Below, in pieces: positions 48,893 to 59,250 of a stretch of DNA of 64,000 nt. This stretch comes from Carettochelys insculpta (lineage: Eukaryota > Chordata > Testudines > Carettochelyidae). Location of the stretch: the NCBI RefSeq assembly GCF_033958435.1, contig NC_134140.1, positions 60,109,001 to 60,173,000 of the forward strand, written 5' to 3'. How positions within the stretch are numbered: the stretch's first letter is position 1; every line of letters begins with the position of its first letter. A program made the position numbers and the translations under genes. Under the pieces are notes generated by a model. It saw only the letters and a program-made list of their open reading frames with translations, had not been told where the DNA came from and did no database searches.

Positions 48893-50607
48893 ATAGAACC
48901 ATAGAAGAGTAGGACTGGAAGGAACCTCGAGAGGCCACTGAGTCCAGCCCCCTGCCCTCATGGCAGGACCAAGCACTTTCTAGACCATCCCTGAAAGCCA
49001 TCTATCTAACCTCTTCTTAAATAGCTCCAGTGATGGAGATTCTACCACTTCCCTTGGCAATTCGTTCCAGTGTTTGATCACCCTGACAGTTAGGAACTTT
49101 TTCCTAATGTCCAACCTGAACCTCCCCTGCTGCAATTTCAGTCCATTGCCTCTTGCTCTATCCTCAGAGGCAAGGAAGAACAAGTTCCCTCCCTCTGCCT
49201 TATGACACCCTTTTAGATACCTGAAAACTGCTATCATGTCCCCCCTCAATCTTCTCTTTTCCAAACTAAACAAGCCCAATTCTTTCAGCCTTTCTTCATA
49301 GGTCATGTTCTCTAGACCTTTGATCATTCTCGTTGCTCTCCTCTGGACCCTCTCCAATTTTTTCACATCCTTCCTGAACTGCGGTGCCCAGAACTGGACA
49401 CAATACTCCAGCTGAGGCCTAACCAGCGCAGAGTAGAGCAGAATGACTTCTCGTGTCTTGTTCACAACACACCTGTTAATGCATCCTAGAATCATGTTTG
49501 CCTTTTTCGCAACAGCCTCACACTGTTGACTCATATTTAGCTTGTGGTCCACTATAACCCCTAGATCCCTTTCTGCTGTACTCATTCCTAGGCAGTCCCT
49601 TCCCATTCTGTATGGTTGACACTGATTGTTCCTTCCTAAGTGGAGCACTTTGCATTTGTCCTTATTAAACTTCATCCTGTTCACCTCAGCCCATTTCTCC
49701 AGTTTATCCAGATCCTTTTGAATTATGACCCTATCCTCCAAAGAAGTTGCAACCCCTCCCAGCTTGGTATCATCTGCAAACTTAATAAGTGTACTTTCTA
49801 TGTCAATATCTAAATTGTTAATGAAGATATTGAACAGAACCGGTCCTAAAACAGACCCCTGCGGAACCCCACTAGTTATACTTTTCCAGCAGGATTGAAA
49901 GCCATTAATAACTACTCTCTGAGTACGGTTATCCAGCCAGTTGTTCACCCACCTTATAGTAGCCCCATCTAAGTTGTATTTGCGTAGTTTATTGATAAGT
50001 ATATTACGTGAGACCATGTCAAATGCTTTACTGAAGTCTAGGTATACCACATCCACCGCTTCTCCCTTAACCATAAGGCTCGTTAGTCTATCAAAGAAAG
50101 CTATTAGATTGGTTTGACGTGATCTGTTTTTAACAAAACTATGCTGGCTGTTCCCTATCAACTTACCACCTTCCAAAAGCTTACAGATGATTTCTTTAAT
50201 GACCTGCTCCATTATCTTTCCTGGCACAGAAGTTAAGCTGACTGGCCTGTAGTTTCCTGGGTTATTCTTGTTCCCCTTTTTATAAATGGGTACTATATTT
50301 GCCCTTTTCCAGTCTTCTGGAATCTCTCCCGTCTCCCACGATTTTCCAGAAATGATTGCTAAAGGCTCAGATACCTCTTCTATCAGCTCCTTGAGGATTC
50401 TAGGATGCATTTCATCAGGCCCTGGTGGTTTGCAGACATCTAATTTTTCTAAGTAAATTTTAATTTGTTCTTTTCTTATTTCAACTTCTAAACCTACCCC
50501 TTTTTCGCTAGCATTCTCTATGTCAGGCATTCCTTCAGATTTCTCAGTGAAGACTGAAACAAAGAAATCATCAAACATCTCTGCCATTTCCAAATTCCCT
50601 GTTACTG
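48893..50607 (-). mobile_element. CR1 LINE, 5'-truncated, long reverse transcriptase frame
   Basis: The CR1 3' terminus lies at the left (tagaagagtaggactggaagg aacctcgag, reversed). The copy lies sense to WWC2. It lacks ORF1 and the endonuclease and starts exactly where the inverted copy at 50619 also starts. Few mutations separate it from an intact C-terminal ORF2, so it is young. Confidence 0.93.
48980..50593 (-). CDS. CR1 ORF2 fragment: reverse transcriptase and C-terminal domain
   Basis: This is a 537-codon uninterrupted frame. Motifs in order are [14 protein letters not shown] (template-binding region), [35 protein letters not shown] (palm motif A), [17 protein letters not shown] (motif B), and FADDTKLGG (motif C, catalytic Asp pair, about residue 270). 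It ends with the conserved [20 protein letters not shown] block before the stop. Full CR1 ORF2 also has an N-terminal endonuclease, missing here by 5' truncation, and the first codon given is a TTG, so it is not a native start. It is a retrotransposon fragment, not a host gene. Confidence 0.93.
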   Translation of the reverse strand: MEMAEMFDDFFVSVFTEKSEGMPDIENASEKGVGLEVEIRKEQIKIYLEKLDVCKPPGPDEMHPRILKELIEEVSEPLAIISGKSWETGEIPEDWKRANIVPIYKKGNKNNPGNYRPVSLTSVPGKIMEQVIKEIICKLLEGGKLIGNSQHSFVKNRSRQTNLIAFFDRLTSLMVKGEAVDVVYLDFSKAFDMVSRNILINKLRKYNLDGATIRWVNNWLDNRTQRVVINGFQSCWKSITSGVPQGSVLGPVLFNIFINNLDIDIESTLIKFADDTKLGGVATSLEDRVIIQKDLDKLEKWAEVNRMKFNKDKCKVLHLGRNNQCQPYRMGRDCLGMSTAERDLGVIVDHKLNMSQQCEAVAKKANMILGCINRCVVNKTREVILLYSALVRPQLEYCVQFWAPQFRKDVKKLERVQRRATRMIKGLENMTYEERLKELGLFSLEKRRLRGDMIAVFRYLKGCHKAEGGNLFFLASEDRARGNGLKLQQGRFRLDIRKKFLTVRVIKHWNELPREVVESPSLELFKKRLDRWLSGMV

Positions 50608-50940
50608 TTAAGGTGAGCCAGTAACAGGGAATTTGGAAATGGCGGAGATGTTTAATGATTTCTTTGTTCTGGTCTTCACTGAGAAATCTGAAGGAATGCC
50701 TGACATAGAGAATGCTAGCGAAAAAGGGGTAGGTTTAGAAGTTGAAATAAGAAAAGAACAAATTAAAATTTACTTAGAAAAATTAGATGTCTGCAAACCA
50801 CCAGGGCCTGATGAAATGCATCCTAGAATCCTGAAGGAGTTGATAGAAGAGGTATCTGAGCCTTTAGCAATCATTTTTGGAAAATCGTGGGAGATGGGAG
50901 AGATTCCAGAAGACTGGAAAAGGGCAAATATAGTACCCAT
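50286..50940. repeat. Inverted duplication of CR1 ORF2 (322-bp arms, 11-bp loop)
   Basis: The left arm 50286-50607 (minus-strand CR1) and the right arm 50619-50940 (plus-strand CR1) are reverse complements of equal length. They differ at only a few positions: four amino-acid differences in about 103 codons and no indels. The loop is ttaaggtgagc. The right arm ends abruptly at gtacccat, with no CR1 3' end. Confidence 0.92.
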
Positions 50941-51127
50941 CACTACATTCATATCTAAGAAGAGCGTAAAGAGTTACACCATCCCTACTTTCTTAGAACA
51001 CCACAGAACTGATAGCTTTCCAGACCAAAAACCTACATTTCTAAGGAATTTCAGAGTACACACACAGATTTTAACCAGAGGATTGGATCCCACAGCAACT
51101 CAAATATTCCTAATGATCACCCTCTAT

Positions 51128-51807
51128 GGCTGCGTCTACACGTGCACGCTACTTCGAAGTAGCGGCACCAACTTCGAAATAGCACCCGTCGCATCTACAC
51201 GCGTCGGGCGCTATTTCAAAGTTAACTTCGACGTTAGGCGGCGAGACGTCGAAGTCGCTAACCTCATGAGGAGATAGGAATAGCGCCCTACTTCGACGTT
51301 CAACGTCGAAGTAGGGACCGTGTAGACGATCCGCGTCCCGCAACGTCGAAATTGCTGGGTCCTCCATGGCGGCCATCAGCTGGGGGGTTGAGAGATGCTC
51401 TCTCCAGCCCCTGAGGGGTTCTATGGTCACCGTGGGCAGCAGCCCTTAGCCCAGGGCTTCTGGCTGCTTCTGCGGCAGCTGGGGATCTATGCTGCAGGCA
51501 CAGGGTCTGCAACCAGTTGTCAGCTCTGTGGATCTTGTGTTGTTTAGTGCAACTGTGTCTGGGAGGGGCCCTTTAAGGGAGCGGCTTGCTGTTGAGTCTG
51601 CCCTGTGACCCTGTCTGCAGCTGTGCCTGGCATCCCTATTTCGATGTGTGCTACTTTGACGTGTAGACGTTCCCTCGCTGCGCCTATTTCGATGTTGGGC
51701 TGAGCAACGTCGAAGTTGAACATCGACGTTGCCGGCCCTGGAGGACGTGTAGACGTTATTCATCGAAATAGCCTATTTCGATGTTGGCTGCACGTGTAGA
51801 CGTAGCC
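51128..51807. mobile_element. 680-bp MITE, GGCTGCGTCTACACGTGC end, TSD TAT
   Basis: The ends GGCTGCGTCTACACGTGCA and GCACGTGTAGACGTAGCC are inverted, with TAT on both sides (51125-51127, 51808-51810). Sub-terminal CTACTTCGAAGTAG and CTATTTCGATG blocks repeat. The central part resembles the 24434-25134 element in reverse. It lies right next to the broken CR1 arm. Confidence 0.85.
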
Positions 51808-51867
51808 TATATGTCCTCTGCTGTAATTCATCTTCATTATACCCAAAGCATTAAATTAGCAACCTGA

Positions 51868-52144
51868 GCTTTGCCTACAGTAGCACTTTTGTTGATAATA
51901 CTTTTGCGAGGCAGGAGAGTGGCAGAAACTCACACCCGTCCAACAAAAGCTTCACTGACAAAAGCACAGGTATGGACAGCATTATGTCAGTGGGAGCCAT
52001 TCCATGGCCCACGTAGGTACTCACTGTTGTGTGGTTTAATTATTTTGATGGGAAAGCTCACTCTGACCTCTGTAGAAGGGCTACATGGTAGACCTTACAG
52101 CGGCACAGCTGTGCTATTGTAAGATTTTTAGTGTAGACACAGTC
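51868..52144. mobile_element. MITE of the GTCTAC group (diverged)
   Basis: GCTTTGCCTACAGTAGCACT at the left and TTTTTAGTGTAGACACAGTC at the right are inverted ends. The right end is followed by TTA. Left flank duplication is not visible. Confidence 0.55.
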
Positions 52145-52147
52145 TTA

Positions 52148-52597
52148 GGCCTAGTCTACGCCAGGGCTCTGTTAACACTAGAAGTTTTTTTGTTTTTTTT
52201 TTTTTTTTTGACAAAACAGGTATTTTATTGTCAAAAGCTGCGGAGCATCCCCACTAAAAATGAGTTCTGTCAACATACTGTTGACAGAACTCAGCACTTT
52301 TGTTGACAGTCTTCTGCATCTTCCCCTTGAGGCATAAACACCTTTCTCAACATGATCCGTCGACAAAAAACGCCATTTTGGTGCTCCAGGGGCCCTCTGT
52401 CAACAGACAGAGTTTCCGGGTCACAGGGCAGCCCTGTCTCCTGTGCTTCCGGTTGACTGTTCTGTCAGGAGAGGGCCGGGCAGTCCAGCCACATACTGTC
52501 AACAGAGCGATATGCTTGTGTGTATGGACACACTCTTTCAACAGAAGTTTTGTGGGAAGAGGACTTCTAACAGGTCACTGTAATGTAGACATAAGCC
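52148..52597. mobile_element. MITE, TTGTTGACA-type subfamily
   Basis: GGCCTAGTCTACGCCAGG opens and GTAATGTAGACATAAGCC closes the element. Inside, tttgttgacag and tgtcaacagacag recur as at 9025 and 47896. A T-run of about 17 lies near 52193-52209. Confidence 0.65.
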
Positions 52598-52599
52598 TA

Positions 52600-54478
52600 G
52601 GAGATTACATTGACTTTAAGGGTCTAAATTCAATTTCAAAAACTCTCCATCTACACCCCTGCGCTCAACAAGTTGATTCTGAGGTGCTCCAAGGTTGACT
52701 TTTGTAATGCTGGTTTTCTCCAGCCGTAACTTGAGAGGTCGAACTTGCAAAGTTGAACTATACAAATGGAGACAGCAGTGTTATTAAGATTGATTTTATT
52801 GGCCTTTAAACTATCCCACAATGCCCCTTGATGTGCCCTTTCAGGTCATCACTCCACACCGGCTGCTCTCCAGTTGTGAAGGAATTAGGAAACAGGAACC
52901 CCGGCATTTTGAATTCATTTCTTTATGAGCAGTGTGGTGGTCGCATCTAGCCACTTTAGAGAGCTCCAGCATGGAGTCATCAGGAAAGCAAGGGTCTCAG
53001 TTCAGCTGGTGAGCTAGCCCCTGCCCCACCACAAGATGTGGTGGATTGGCTGTGAGGACAGACAGCAGCACATCAGACAGCAGGGTGGTATGTCCTGCAT
53101 GGGGTGAAGTCTTCTTCTCTCCACAGGATATAGCGGGAGAGGCTGAGATACTTTTTTTTTTTCCATGCTTCACATTTCTATGCGGCAGCCTCCCTCCCCT
53201 ATGTGTGTCTAGTTCCCGCCTCACCATGTGGATCTCCCCACCACAAGGCACCATGCAGCTGGCAGGTCAGATGCCCCCAACCCCATCCAATTGGCGGCTA
53301 GGTTGTAGGGGTCCTGCTTGTACGAGAGGCCGCGAAACTTCTTTTCTGTGGTTCCAATTTCTATGGGACAGCTCCCCGCTCTCAGAGGTGCCACGCTGCT
53401 GGGGGTCCAGCCCTCGCCCAACCACACTGTGTGGCTATACTCTGCCGCACTGCACCACATGCTGGCAGTGCAGTGCAGTGCAGTGCAGACCATGCTTTCC
53501 AGGCAGCAGCATGTCCTGGCCTGTGCGGAGTGAAGGCTCCCCTGGTGGGAATATTTTTGGAGACCGTCACTGGGTGGGGAAGGCTCCCGCTGTGGCAAAG
53601 AATTTCAGTGGCTGACTGGCCCATGTAAGACAATATGTGCTGGGGGTAATGCTCCCCTGGCAGGGCTGCACCTTTACTCTGGTCACTGCACCATGTTAAC
53701 AGGTGCCTCAGATGGCCCCTGACTTCTGAGCTTTGGTGGGCCATTCCCAGCTGCATCATTATCCTGGGCTGGCCCCCCGCCTAGGCTCACCACTACAGCA
53801 CTCTTCCTTCCCAAAGCGTGTGGCTCAGGGGAACTGCAGCGTTTCAGGAGTGGCCTGTTTGCTGCACTTTTACTGGGGGGAAAACAGCTCCCCGACATGT
53901 TGCCCTGCCCCATGAATGGTGTTCTTTAACCAGGGGAAAACTGAGGTACCTGTTAACATGGCACAGTCAGCTGGAATGCAGATGTGCTAATATGTGGGAC
54001 TGACAACACTCTCAAGGGTTTCATTTTTCTCAACTTTGTTATCTTCTAATACTTCCTCAACCTTGCCAGGCTCCTGTGCTCTGGACAGACTGGCACATAA
54101 ATAGCCAGTTCTGACTGTGACAATCAAAGTGTCCTGATTCAGGTGCAGGCTTCAGAAAAATCGACTCTCTTTTTTCAGTGGTGGGGGAATTGAGGGCAAT
54201 GCACTCTGGGATGACATCACACACCCACAACCACTTGCGGCACAATTTCCCCATAACACACTGGCAAAAAAAAACCCCAAAATGTAATGGGCCTACATGA
54301 ACTGTGGGATAGGTGCCCACAATGTACCGCTGCCTCAGTTCAAGTTAGGCAAAGTAGTGGTGACACACTACATTGACTTTGTGAGCAGGTGTGAACACTC
54401 AACTTCGACTTTCTATAGTCTAGTGGTATGAAGCTGACTTTAATAAATTCAACTTTATTTCCTAGTGTCGACATACCC
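52600..54478. mobile_element. Possible large decayed DNA transposon
   Basis: The right boundary tttcctagtgtcgacatacc ctta is a typical end of the GTCTAC group. The left boundary is unclear. The 1.8-kb interior is GC-richer than the surroundings, includes a CAGTG pentamer run near 53465-53488, and shows many short frames on both strands but no recognisable transposase. Confidence 0.4.
53465..53488. repeat. (GCAGT)n short tandem repeat
   Basis: Four to five copies of the pentamer gcagt in a row. Confidence 0.85.
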
Positions 54479-54604
54479 TTAGCTGTGCTACCCCAGAAGA
54501 ACGTGACCTACAGGATGAAGCATGACCTCTGTTGGTTACAGCACTCTACTTACGTCAAGGCACATTATTCTTGTGCTCCTGGTCCCCTCTTGCAAGATAC
54601 TATA

Positions 54605-54973
54605 CAGTAAAAGCCATGTCATCTGGAACTCAGATAACCCACACAGTCTATGAACGGGCACTTGGGGCAGCTATCCCAGGGCTGGCTGTCCCGCTAGCAC
54701 CAGCTGCTGCAGTGTGGCCCCACCAGCCCAGACCAGCTGAGCAGGTCTGGCTCTCCCAGGCTGGAGCTGGTTCCTGTGGGGTGGCCCCCCTGGCTGGGAG
54801 TGACTGACTGAGGCCAGTTACCCTTCCGGGATTGGCGGCAGCAGGGTACCCCTACCCACTCCTCAGAAGCTGTGTCGCCTGCCCCACTTCCTTGGATCAG
54901 CCAACTAATCAGCAAATTTGATTATTCAGCAATCCCTGTTCTCCAGGGATGCTAGATGATCAGGCTTTTACAG
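54605..54973. mobile_element. Tigger/pogo-like MITE, TA duplication
   Basis: CAGTAAAAGCC at the left is mirrored by GGCTTTTACAG at the right. TA flanks both ends (54603-54604, 54974-54975). The 369-bp interior has a GC-rich core with a short inverted pair (gatcag, tgatcagg) and no coding capacity. The ends resemble those of the element at 1251. Confidence 0.78.
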
Positions 54974-55808
54974 TATGATCCCTACTGCCACCCACACTGC
55001 TGCAGTTCTTTCATCTTATACCCTCTCCCATTATCCATACTCTTCTCTGAGCTTCCTGCCTGACAGTCCTTTTTGTCTCCTCCCCCTCCTCCATCTTTAA
55101 GTCTTCTTCCATGCCTATGCTTTGAATCCCCTCCTTGTTCAACAGCAACTTTCCTCTTCATATTCAAATCTCTTCTTCATCCAGGCTTTCCGTGCTAACC
55201 CCTCCCCACCAGCACTCAAATATCTATCGAAATAAACAGACAACAAAATGAATCACTCACTTCTTTATAAAGACTCAGCCTTCTATTGTTTGGACAGTAT
55301 TATTGACTCTTAATTTAGGTGCAGAGCCTATGCCATGATTGGAGCCTTTAATTATAAGCTATATGGGAAAGGAACATTTTTTCCTCCCATGCTTGTACAA
55401 ACATTGAACATTCCTTTGGTGCTGCTTACATCAATCCCTGACAATAACACCTACCTGATGTATTGCAAAAACATTTTGCAGTGAGGGGCAGTTCGCATAG
55501 CTGCCTGTGTGCCTGAGCATCTGTTTTGCAGAGAGGGGTAGTTGGAAAGCATGTCTGGCAGTTTGTGTGAATTGGGAGAGCAAGGTGTGAATTGGGAGAG
55601 CTTCCTTCCAGGTGGGCCTTCAAGGGCTGATTAGATTGGAGGCAAAGGCTCTGAGCCGGGCCTAACCAGCTAGCAGCTCTATAAGAAGGCAGCCCCAGCG
55701 AACCCTGTGGGCAGCGAATAGGAGGAGCTAACAGGGAGTTCGCCTGGGAGTTCGCTTTGGGAGGAGCCCCATACCTGTTTTCACCCTTTCTTATATGGTG
55801 TTTCTCTT

Positions 55809-56504
55809 GTGCCCTTCAAGGCAGCACTAGAAACAAATAAGGGATCTCTGAAAACGTCAAAAATGGACAGTGATATGGCTGGTGAGAGGTCTGTTGTTGT
55901 GACCTGCATGTCATGTGCCATGTTTGTCTTTCTCCCGAACGACAGAAAGGAGGATTTTCTCTGTACCAAGTGTAAGCTGGTAGCCATTTTAGAAGAGAAG
56001 GTTAAAGGACTTGAGGCACAAATATCAACCCTCAGGTCCATCAGAGAGGATGAAGACTTTCTGGATAGAAGGCAACAGATGATACTGCAGGAACAGCAGG
56101 CTACCCAAAACAAGGAGGAGAACTGGAAGCATGTTACCTCCAGGAGGAGAAAGCCAGTTCCAGTCGCTCCAATTCCAGAGGAGTTAAGTAACCGCTTTGA
56201 GCCTCTCTCCACAGGTGATACAGCAGAGATAATTGGGGCTGATACCTCCCAGGGATTGTATCTGAAAGAGTCCCCACAGTTTAGAAGGCATGGGATGCAC
56301 AGTCCTAGGGATGGGAGTTCTATGACCACCACCCCTAAGAGAAAAAGACGAGTGGTGGTGGTCAGGGACTCCCTCCTAAGAGGGATGGAGGCATTCATCT
56401 GCCACCCGGACCTAGAATCCTGGCAAGTTTGCTGCTTGCCTGGAACTAGAATTCGGGATATTACAGAGTCGCTGCCAAAAATTCTTCAACGATTTAGATA
56501 TTGA
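55809..56504 (+). CDS. CR1 ORF1 (partial): zinc-finger-like, coiled coil, esterase-like start
   Basis: The frame has 231 codons. Visible parts are a Cys cluster (CMSCAMF and FLCTKCK) resembling the CR1 ORF1 zinc-finger/PHD-like region, a coiled coil (LEEKVKGLEAQISTLR), a basic patch (PKRKRR) and the beginning of the esterase-like domain, VVVVRDSLLRGMEAF. In related CR1 proteins this last block reads GDSLLRG; here Gly is replaced by Arg, which would damage a GDSL-type site. The last dozen residues cross the deletion junction, so the protein is truncated. ORF1 proteins of this type bind RNA during retrotransposition. Confidence 0.82.
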   Translation: MPFKAALETNKGSLKTSKMDSDMAGERSVVVTCMSCAMFVFLPNDRKEDFLCTKCKLVAILEEKVKGLEAQISTLRSIREDEDFLDRRQQMILQEQQATQNKEENWKHVTSRRRKPVPVAPIPEELSNRFEPLSTGDTAEIIGADTSQGLYLKESPQFRRHGMHSPRDGSSMTTTPKRKRRVVVVRDSLLRGMEAFICHPDLESWQVCCLPGTRIRDITESLPKILQRFRY

Positions 56505-56505
56505 C

Positions 56506-57330
56506 AAAGAAAGTACACTTCTTAAGTTTGCAGATGATACCAAGCTGGGAGGGGTTGCAACTTCTTTGGAGGATAGGGTCATAATTCAAAAGGATCTGGA
56601 TAAACTGGAGAAATGGGCTGAGGTGAACAGGATGAAGTTTAATAAGGACAAATGCAAAGTGCTCCACTTAGGAAGGAACAATCAGTGTCAACCATACAGA
56701 ATGGGAAAGGACTGCCTAGGAATGAGTACAGCAGAAAGGGATCTAGGGGTTATAGTGGACCACAAGCTAAATATGAGTCAACAGTGTGAGGCTGTTGCGA
56801 AAAAGGCAAACATGATTCTAGGATGCATTAACAGGTGTGTTGTGAACAAGACATGAGAAGTCATTCTCCCGCTCTACTCTGTGCTGGTTAGGCCTCAGCT
56901 GGAGTAGTGTGTCCAGTTCTGGGCACCGCAGTTCAGGAAGGATGTGGAGAAATTGGAGAGGGTCCAGAGGAGAGCAACGAGAATGATCAAAGGTCTAGAG
57001 AACATGACCTATGAAGAAAGGCTGAAAGAACTGGGCTTGTTTAGTTTGGAAAAGAGAAGATTGAGGGGGGACATGATAGCAGTTTTCAGGTATCTAAAAG
57101 GGTGTCATAAGGCAGAGGGAGGGAACTTGTTCTTCCTTGCCTCTGAGGATAGAACAAGAGGCAATGGACTGAAATTGCAGCAGGGGAGGTTCAGGTTGGA
57201 CATTAGGAAAAAGTTCCTAACTGTCAGGGTGATCAAACACTGGAACGAATTGCCAAGGGAGGTGGTAGAATCTCCATCACTGGAGCTATTTAAGAAGAGG
57301 TTAGATAGATGGCTTTCAGGGATGGTCTAG
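56506..57330 (+). pseudogene. CR1 ORF2 C-terminal remnant with stops
   Basis: FADDTKLGG is followed by [40 protein letters not shown] and the usual C-terminal block, but TGA and TAG codons interrupt the frame around 56854 and 56908. The DNA is nearly the reverse complement of 48980-49800. Confidence 0.88.
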
Positions 57331-57417
57331 AAAGTGCTTGGTCCTGCCATGAGGGCAGGGGGCTGGACTCGATGGCCTCTTGAGGTCCCTTCCAGTCCTA
57401 CTCTTCTATGATTCTAT

Positions 57418-59250
57418 GAATTGGAACTGCAGCTGGCAAGTGATGTGAAGAGTAACAAGAAGGGTTTCTACAGGCATATGAACAATAAACGGGTTGTCAG
57501 AGAAGGTGTGGGGCCATTAGTGGATGAGGGAGGTAACCTAGTGACAGATGATGCAGGAAAAGCTGAAGTACTCAATGCTTTTTTTCCCTCAGTCTTCACG
57601 GACAAAGTCAACTTCCCAATGATGATCCTAGATGATGCAGTATGGGAAGGTGGAGGGCAGCCATCTGTGAGGAAGGAACAAGTTCTGAGCTATCTAGAAA
57701 AACTAGATGTGCACAAGTCCATGGGTCTGGATATAATGCACCCCAGGGTACTGAGGGAATTGGCAGAGGTCATTGCTGAACCTTTGGCCATTATCCTTGA
57801 AGACTCTTGGAAATCGGGGAAGATACCGGATGACTGGGAGAAGGCAAACGTTGTACCCATCTTTAAAAAAGGAAAGAAGGACAATCCAGGGAACTATAGA
57901 CCCATCAGCCTTACCTCAATCCCTGGGAAAATAATGGAGGGAATCCTCAAGGAATCCATTCTGCAGCACTTGGAAGAGGGGAAAGTGATCAAAAGTAGCC
58001 AACATGGATTCACCAGGGGCAAGTCCTGCCTGACCAATCTGATCAGCTTCTATGACGACGTAACAAGCTCTGTGGACATGAGGAAGTCAGTGGATGTGAT
58101 ATACCTTGACTTCAGCAAGGCTTTTGATATGGTCTCCCACAACATTCTTGTCCATAAGTTAAGGAAATATGGATTCGATCCTTGGACTATAAGATGGATA
58201 GAAAGCTGGCTTGATGGTCAGGCCAAACGGGTAGTGGTCAATGGCTCAATATCTGGATGGCAGTCTGTTTCAAGCGGAGTGCCGCAAGGCTCGGTTCTGG
58301 GGCCGGTGTTATTTAACATCTTTTTTAATGACCTGGATGAGGGACTGGGTTGCACCCTCAGCAAGTTTGCAGATGACACAAAACTAGGGGGAGAGGGAGA
58401 TACATTGGAGGGTAGAGAGAGAAGCCAGAGGGACCTGGATAAATTGGAGGACTGGGCCAAAAGAAATCTGATGCAGTTCAATAAGGAGAAGTGTAGAGTC
58501 CTGCACCTGGGGCGGAAGAAACCCAAACATTGTTACAGGCTGGGGACCAACTGGCTCAGCAGCAGTATGATGGAAAGGGACCTAGGGGTTATGGTGGATG
58601 AAAGGCTGGATATGAGTAAACAGTGTGCCCTTGTAGCCAAGAAAGCTAATGGCATACTGGGGTGCATTAGGAGGAGCATTTCGAGCAGATCTAGTGAAGT
58701 AGTTATTCCTCTTTATTCGGCACTGGTGAGGACACATCTGGAATATTGTGTCCAGTTTTGGGCCCCCCAGTATAAAAAGGACGTGGATTTGCTAGAGCAG
58801 GTTCAGCTAAGGGCAATAAAAATGATTAAGGGTCTGGAGCACAAGACCTATGAGGATAGGCTGAGGGATTTGGGCTTGTTTAGTTTACAGAAGAGAAGAC
58901 TTAGAGGTGATTTAATAGCAGCATTCAACTTCCTGAAGGGGAGCTCTAAAGAGGAGGGTGAGAAATTGTTCTCCGTGGTGTCAGATGGCAGAACAAGGAG
59001 TAATGGTCAGAAGTTGAAGAGGGAAAGGTGTAGGTTAGATATTAGGAAAAACTTCTTCACCAGGCGGGTGGTGAAGCATTGGAATGCATTGCCTAGAGAG
59101 GTGGTGGATTCTCCATCCCTTGAGGTTTTTAAGTCCCGGCTGGACAAGGTCCTGGCTGGGATGACTTAGTAGGGGTAGATCCTGCTTGAAGCAGGGGGCT
59201 GGACTAGATGACCTCCTGAGGTCCCTTCCAGCCCTATGATTCTGTGAAAA
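57418..59250 (+). mobile_element. Second CR1 LINE, 5'-truncated, intact RT frame
   Basis: It begins directly at the gattctatga tail of the preceding CR1 and ends with its own CR1 tail (ggactagatgacctcctgag gtcccttccagccctatgattctg). It is of a different subfamily from the CR1 at 48893, with only about half to two-thirds of residues shared by eye. It lies antisense to WWC2. Confidence 0.92.
57421..59169 (+). CDS. CR1 ORF2 fragment: linker, reverse transcriptase, C-terminal domain
   Basis: The frame has 582 codons with no stop. It starts in the linker between endonuclease and RT ([18 protein letters not shown]). Then come [37 protein letters not shown] (motif A, about residue 228), [17 protein letters not shown] (motif B), FADDTKLGG (motif C, about residue 315) and the ending [20 protein letters not shown]. 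The endonuclease is missing because of 5' truncation and the first codon is TTG, so this is not an autonomous gene. An open frame this long implies recent insertion. Confidence 0.93.
   Translation: MELQLASDVKSNKKGFYRHMNNKRVVREGVGPLVDEGGNLVTDDAGKAEVLNAFFPSVFTDKVNFPMMILDDAVWEGGGQPSVRKEQVLSYLEKLDVHKSMGLDIMHPRVLRELAEVIAEPLAIILEDSWKSGKIPDDWEKANVVPIFKKGKKDNPGNYRPISLTSIPGKIMEGILKESILQHLEEGKVIKSSQHGFTRGKSCLTNLISFYDDVTSSVDMRKSVDVIYLDFSKAFDMVSHNILVHKLRKYGFDPWTIRWIESWLDGQAKRVVVNGSISGWQSVSSGVPQGSVLGPVLFNIFFNDLDEGLGCTLSKFADDTKLGGEGDTLEGRERSQRDLDKLEDWAKRNLMQFNKEKCRVLHLGRKKPKHCYRLGTNWLSSSMMERDLGVMVDERLDMSKQCALVAKKANGILGCIRRSISSRSSEVVIPLYSALVRTHLEYCVQFWAPQYKKDVDLLEQVQLRAIKMIKGLEHKTYEDRLRDLGLFSLQKRRLRGDLIAAFNFLKGSSKEEGEKLFSVVSDGRTRSNGQKLKRERCRLDIRKNFFTRRVVKHWNALPREVVDSPSLEVFKSRLDKVLAGMT

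Larger units (their letters stand above)
55466..57417 (+). mobile_element. CR1 LINE with ORF1 joined to the end of ORF2 by internal deletion
   Basis: The 5' UTR-like region (two copies of gtgtgaattgggagagc at about 55562-55602; ctataagaaggcagcccca) precedes ORF1 at 55809. At about 56497-56503 the sequence jumps from ORF1 to the ORF2 segment just before FADDTKLGG. The copy then continues to the CR1 3' end (ctggactcgatggcctcttg ... gattctatga). ORF2 has stops (at 56854 and 56908). The precise 5' boundary is uncertain. It lies antisense to WWC2. Confidence 0.88.

Noticed and set aside
50633..51277. 214-codon plus-strand open frame
   Set aside because: Its first ~103 codons are the right arm of the CR1 palindrome and the end runs into intron and a MITE; it is a chance fusion, not a gene.
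53046..53615. 189-codon plus-strand frame
   Set aside because: Within GC-rich probable transposon relic, overlapped by several equal-sized frames on both strands; no domain recognised.
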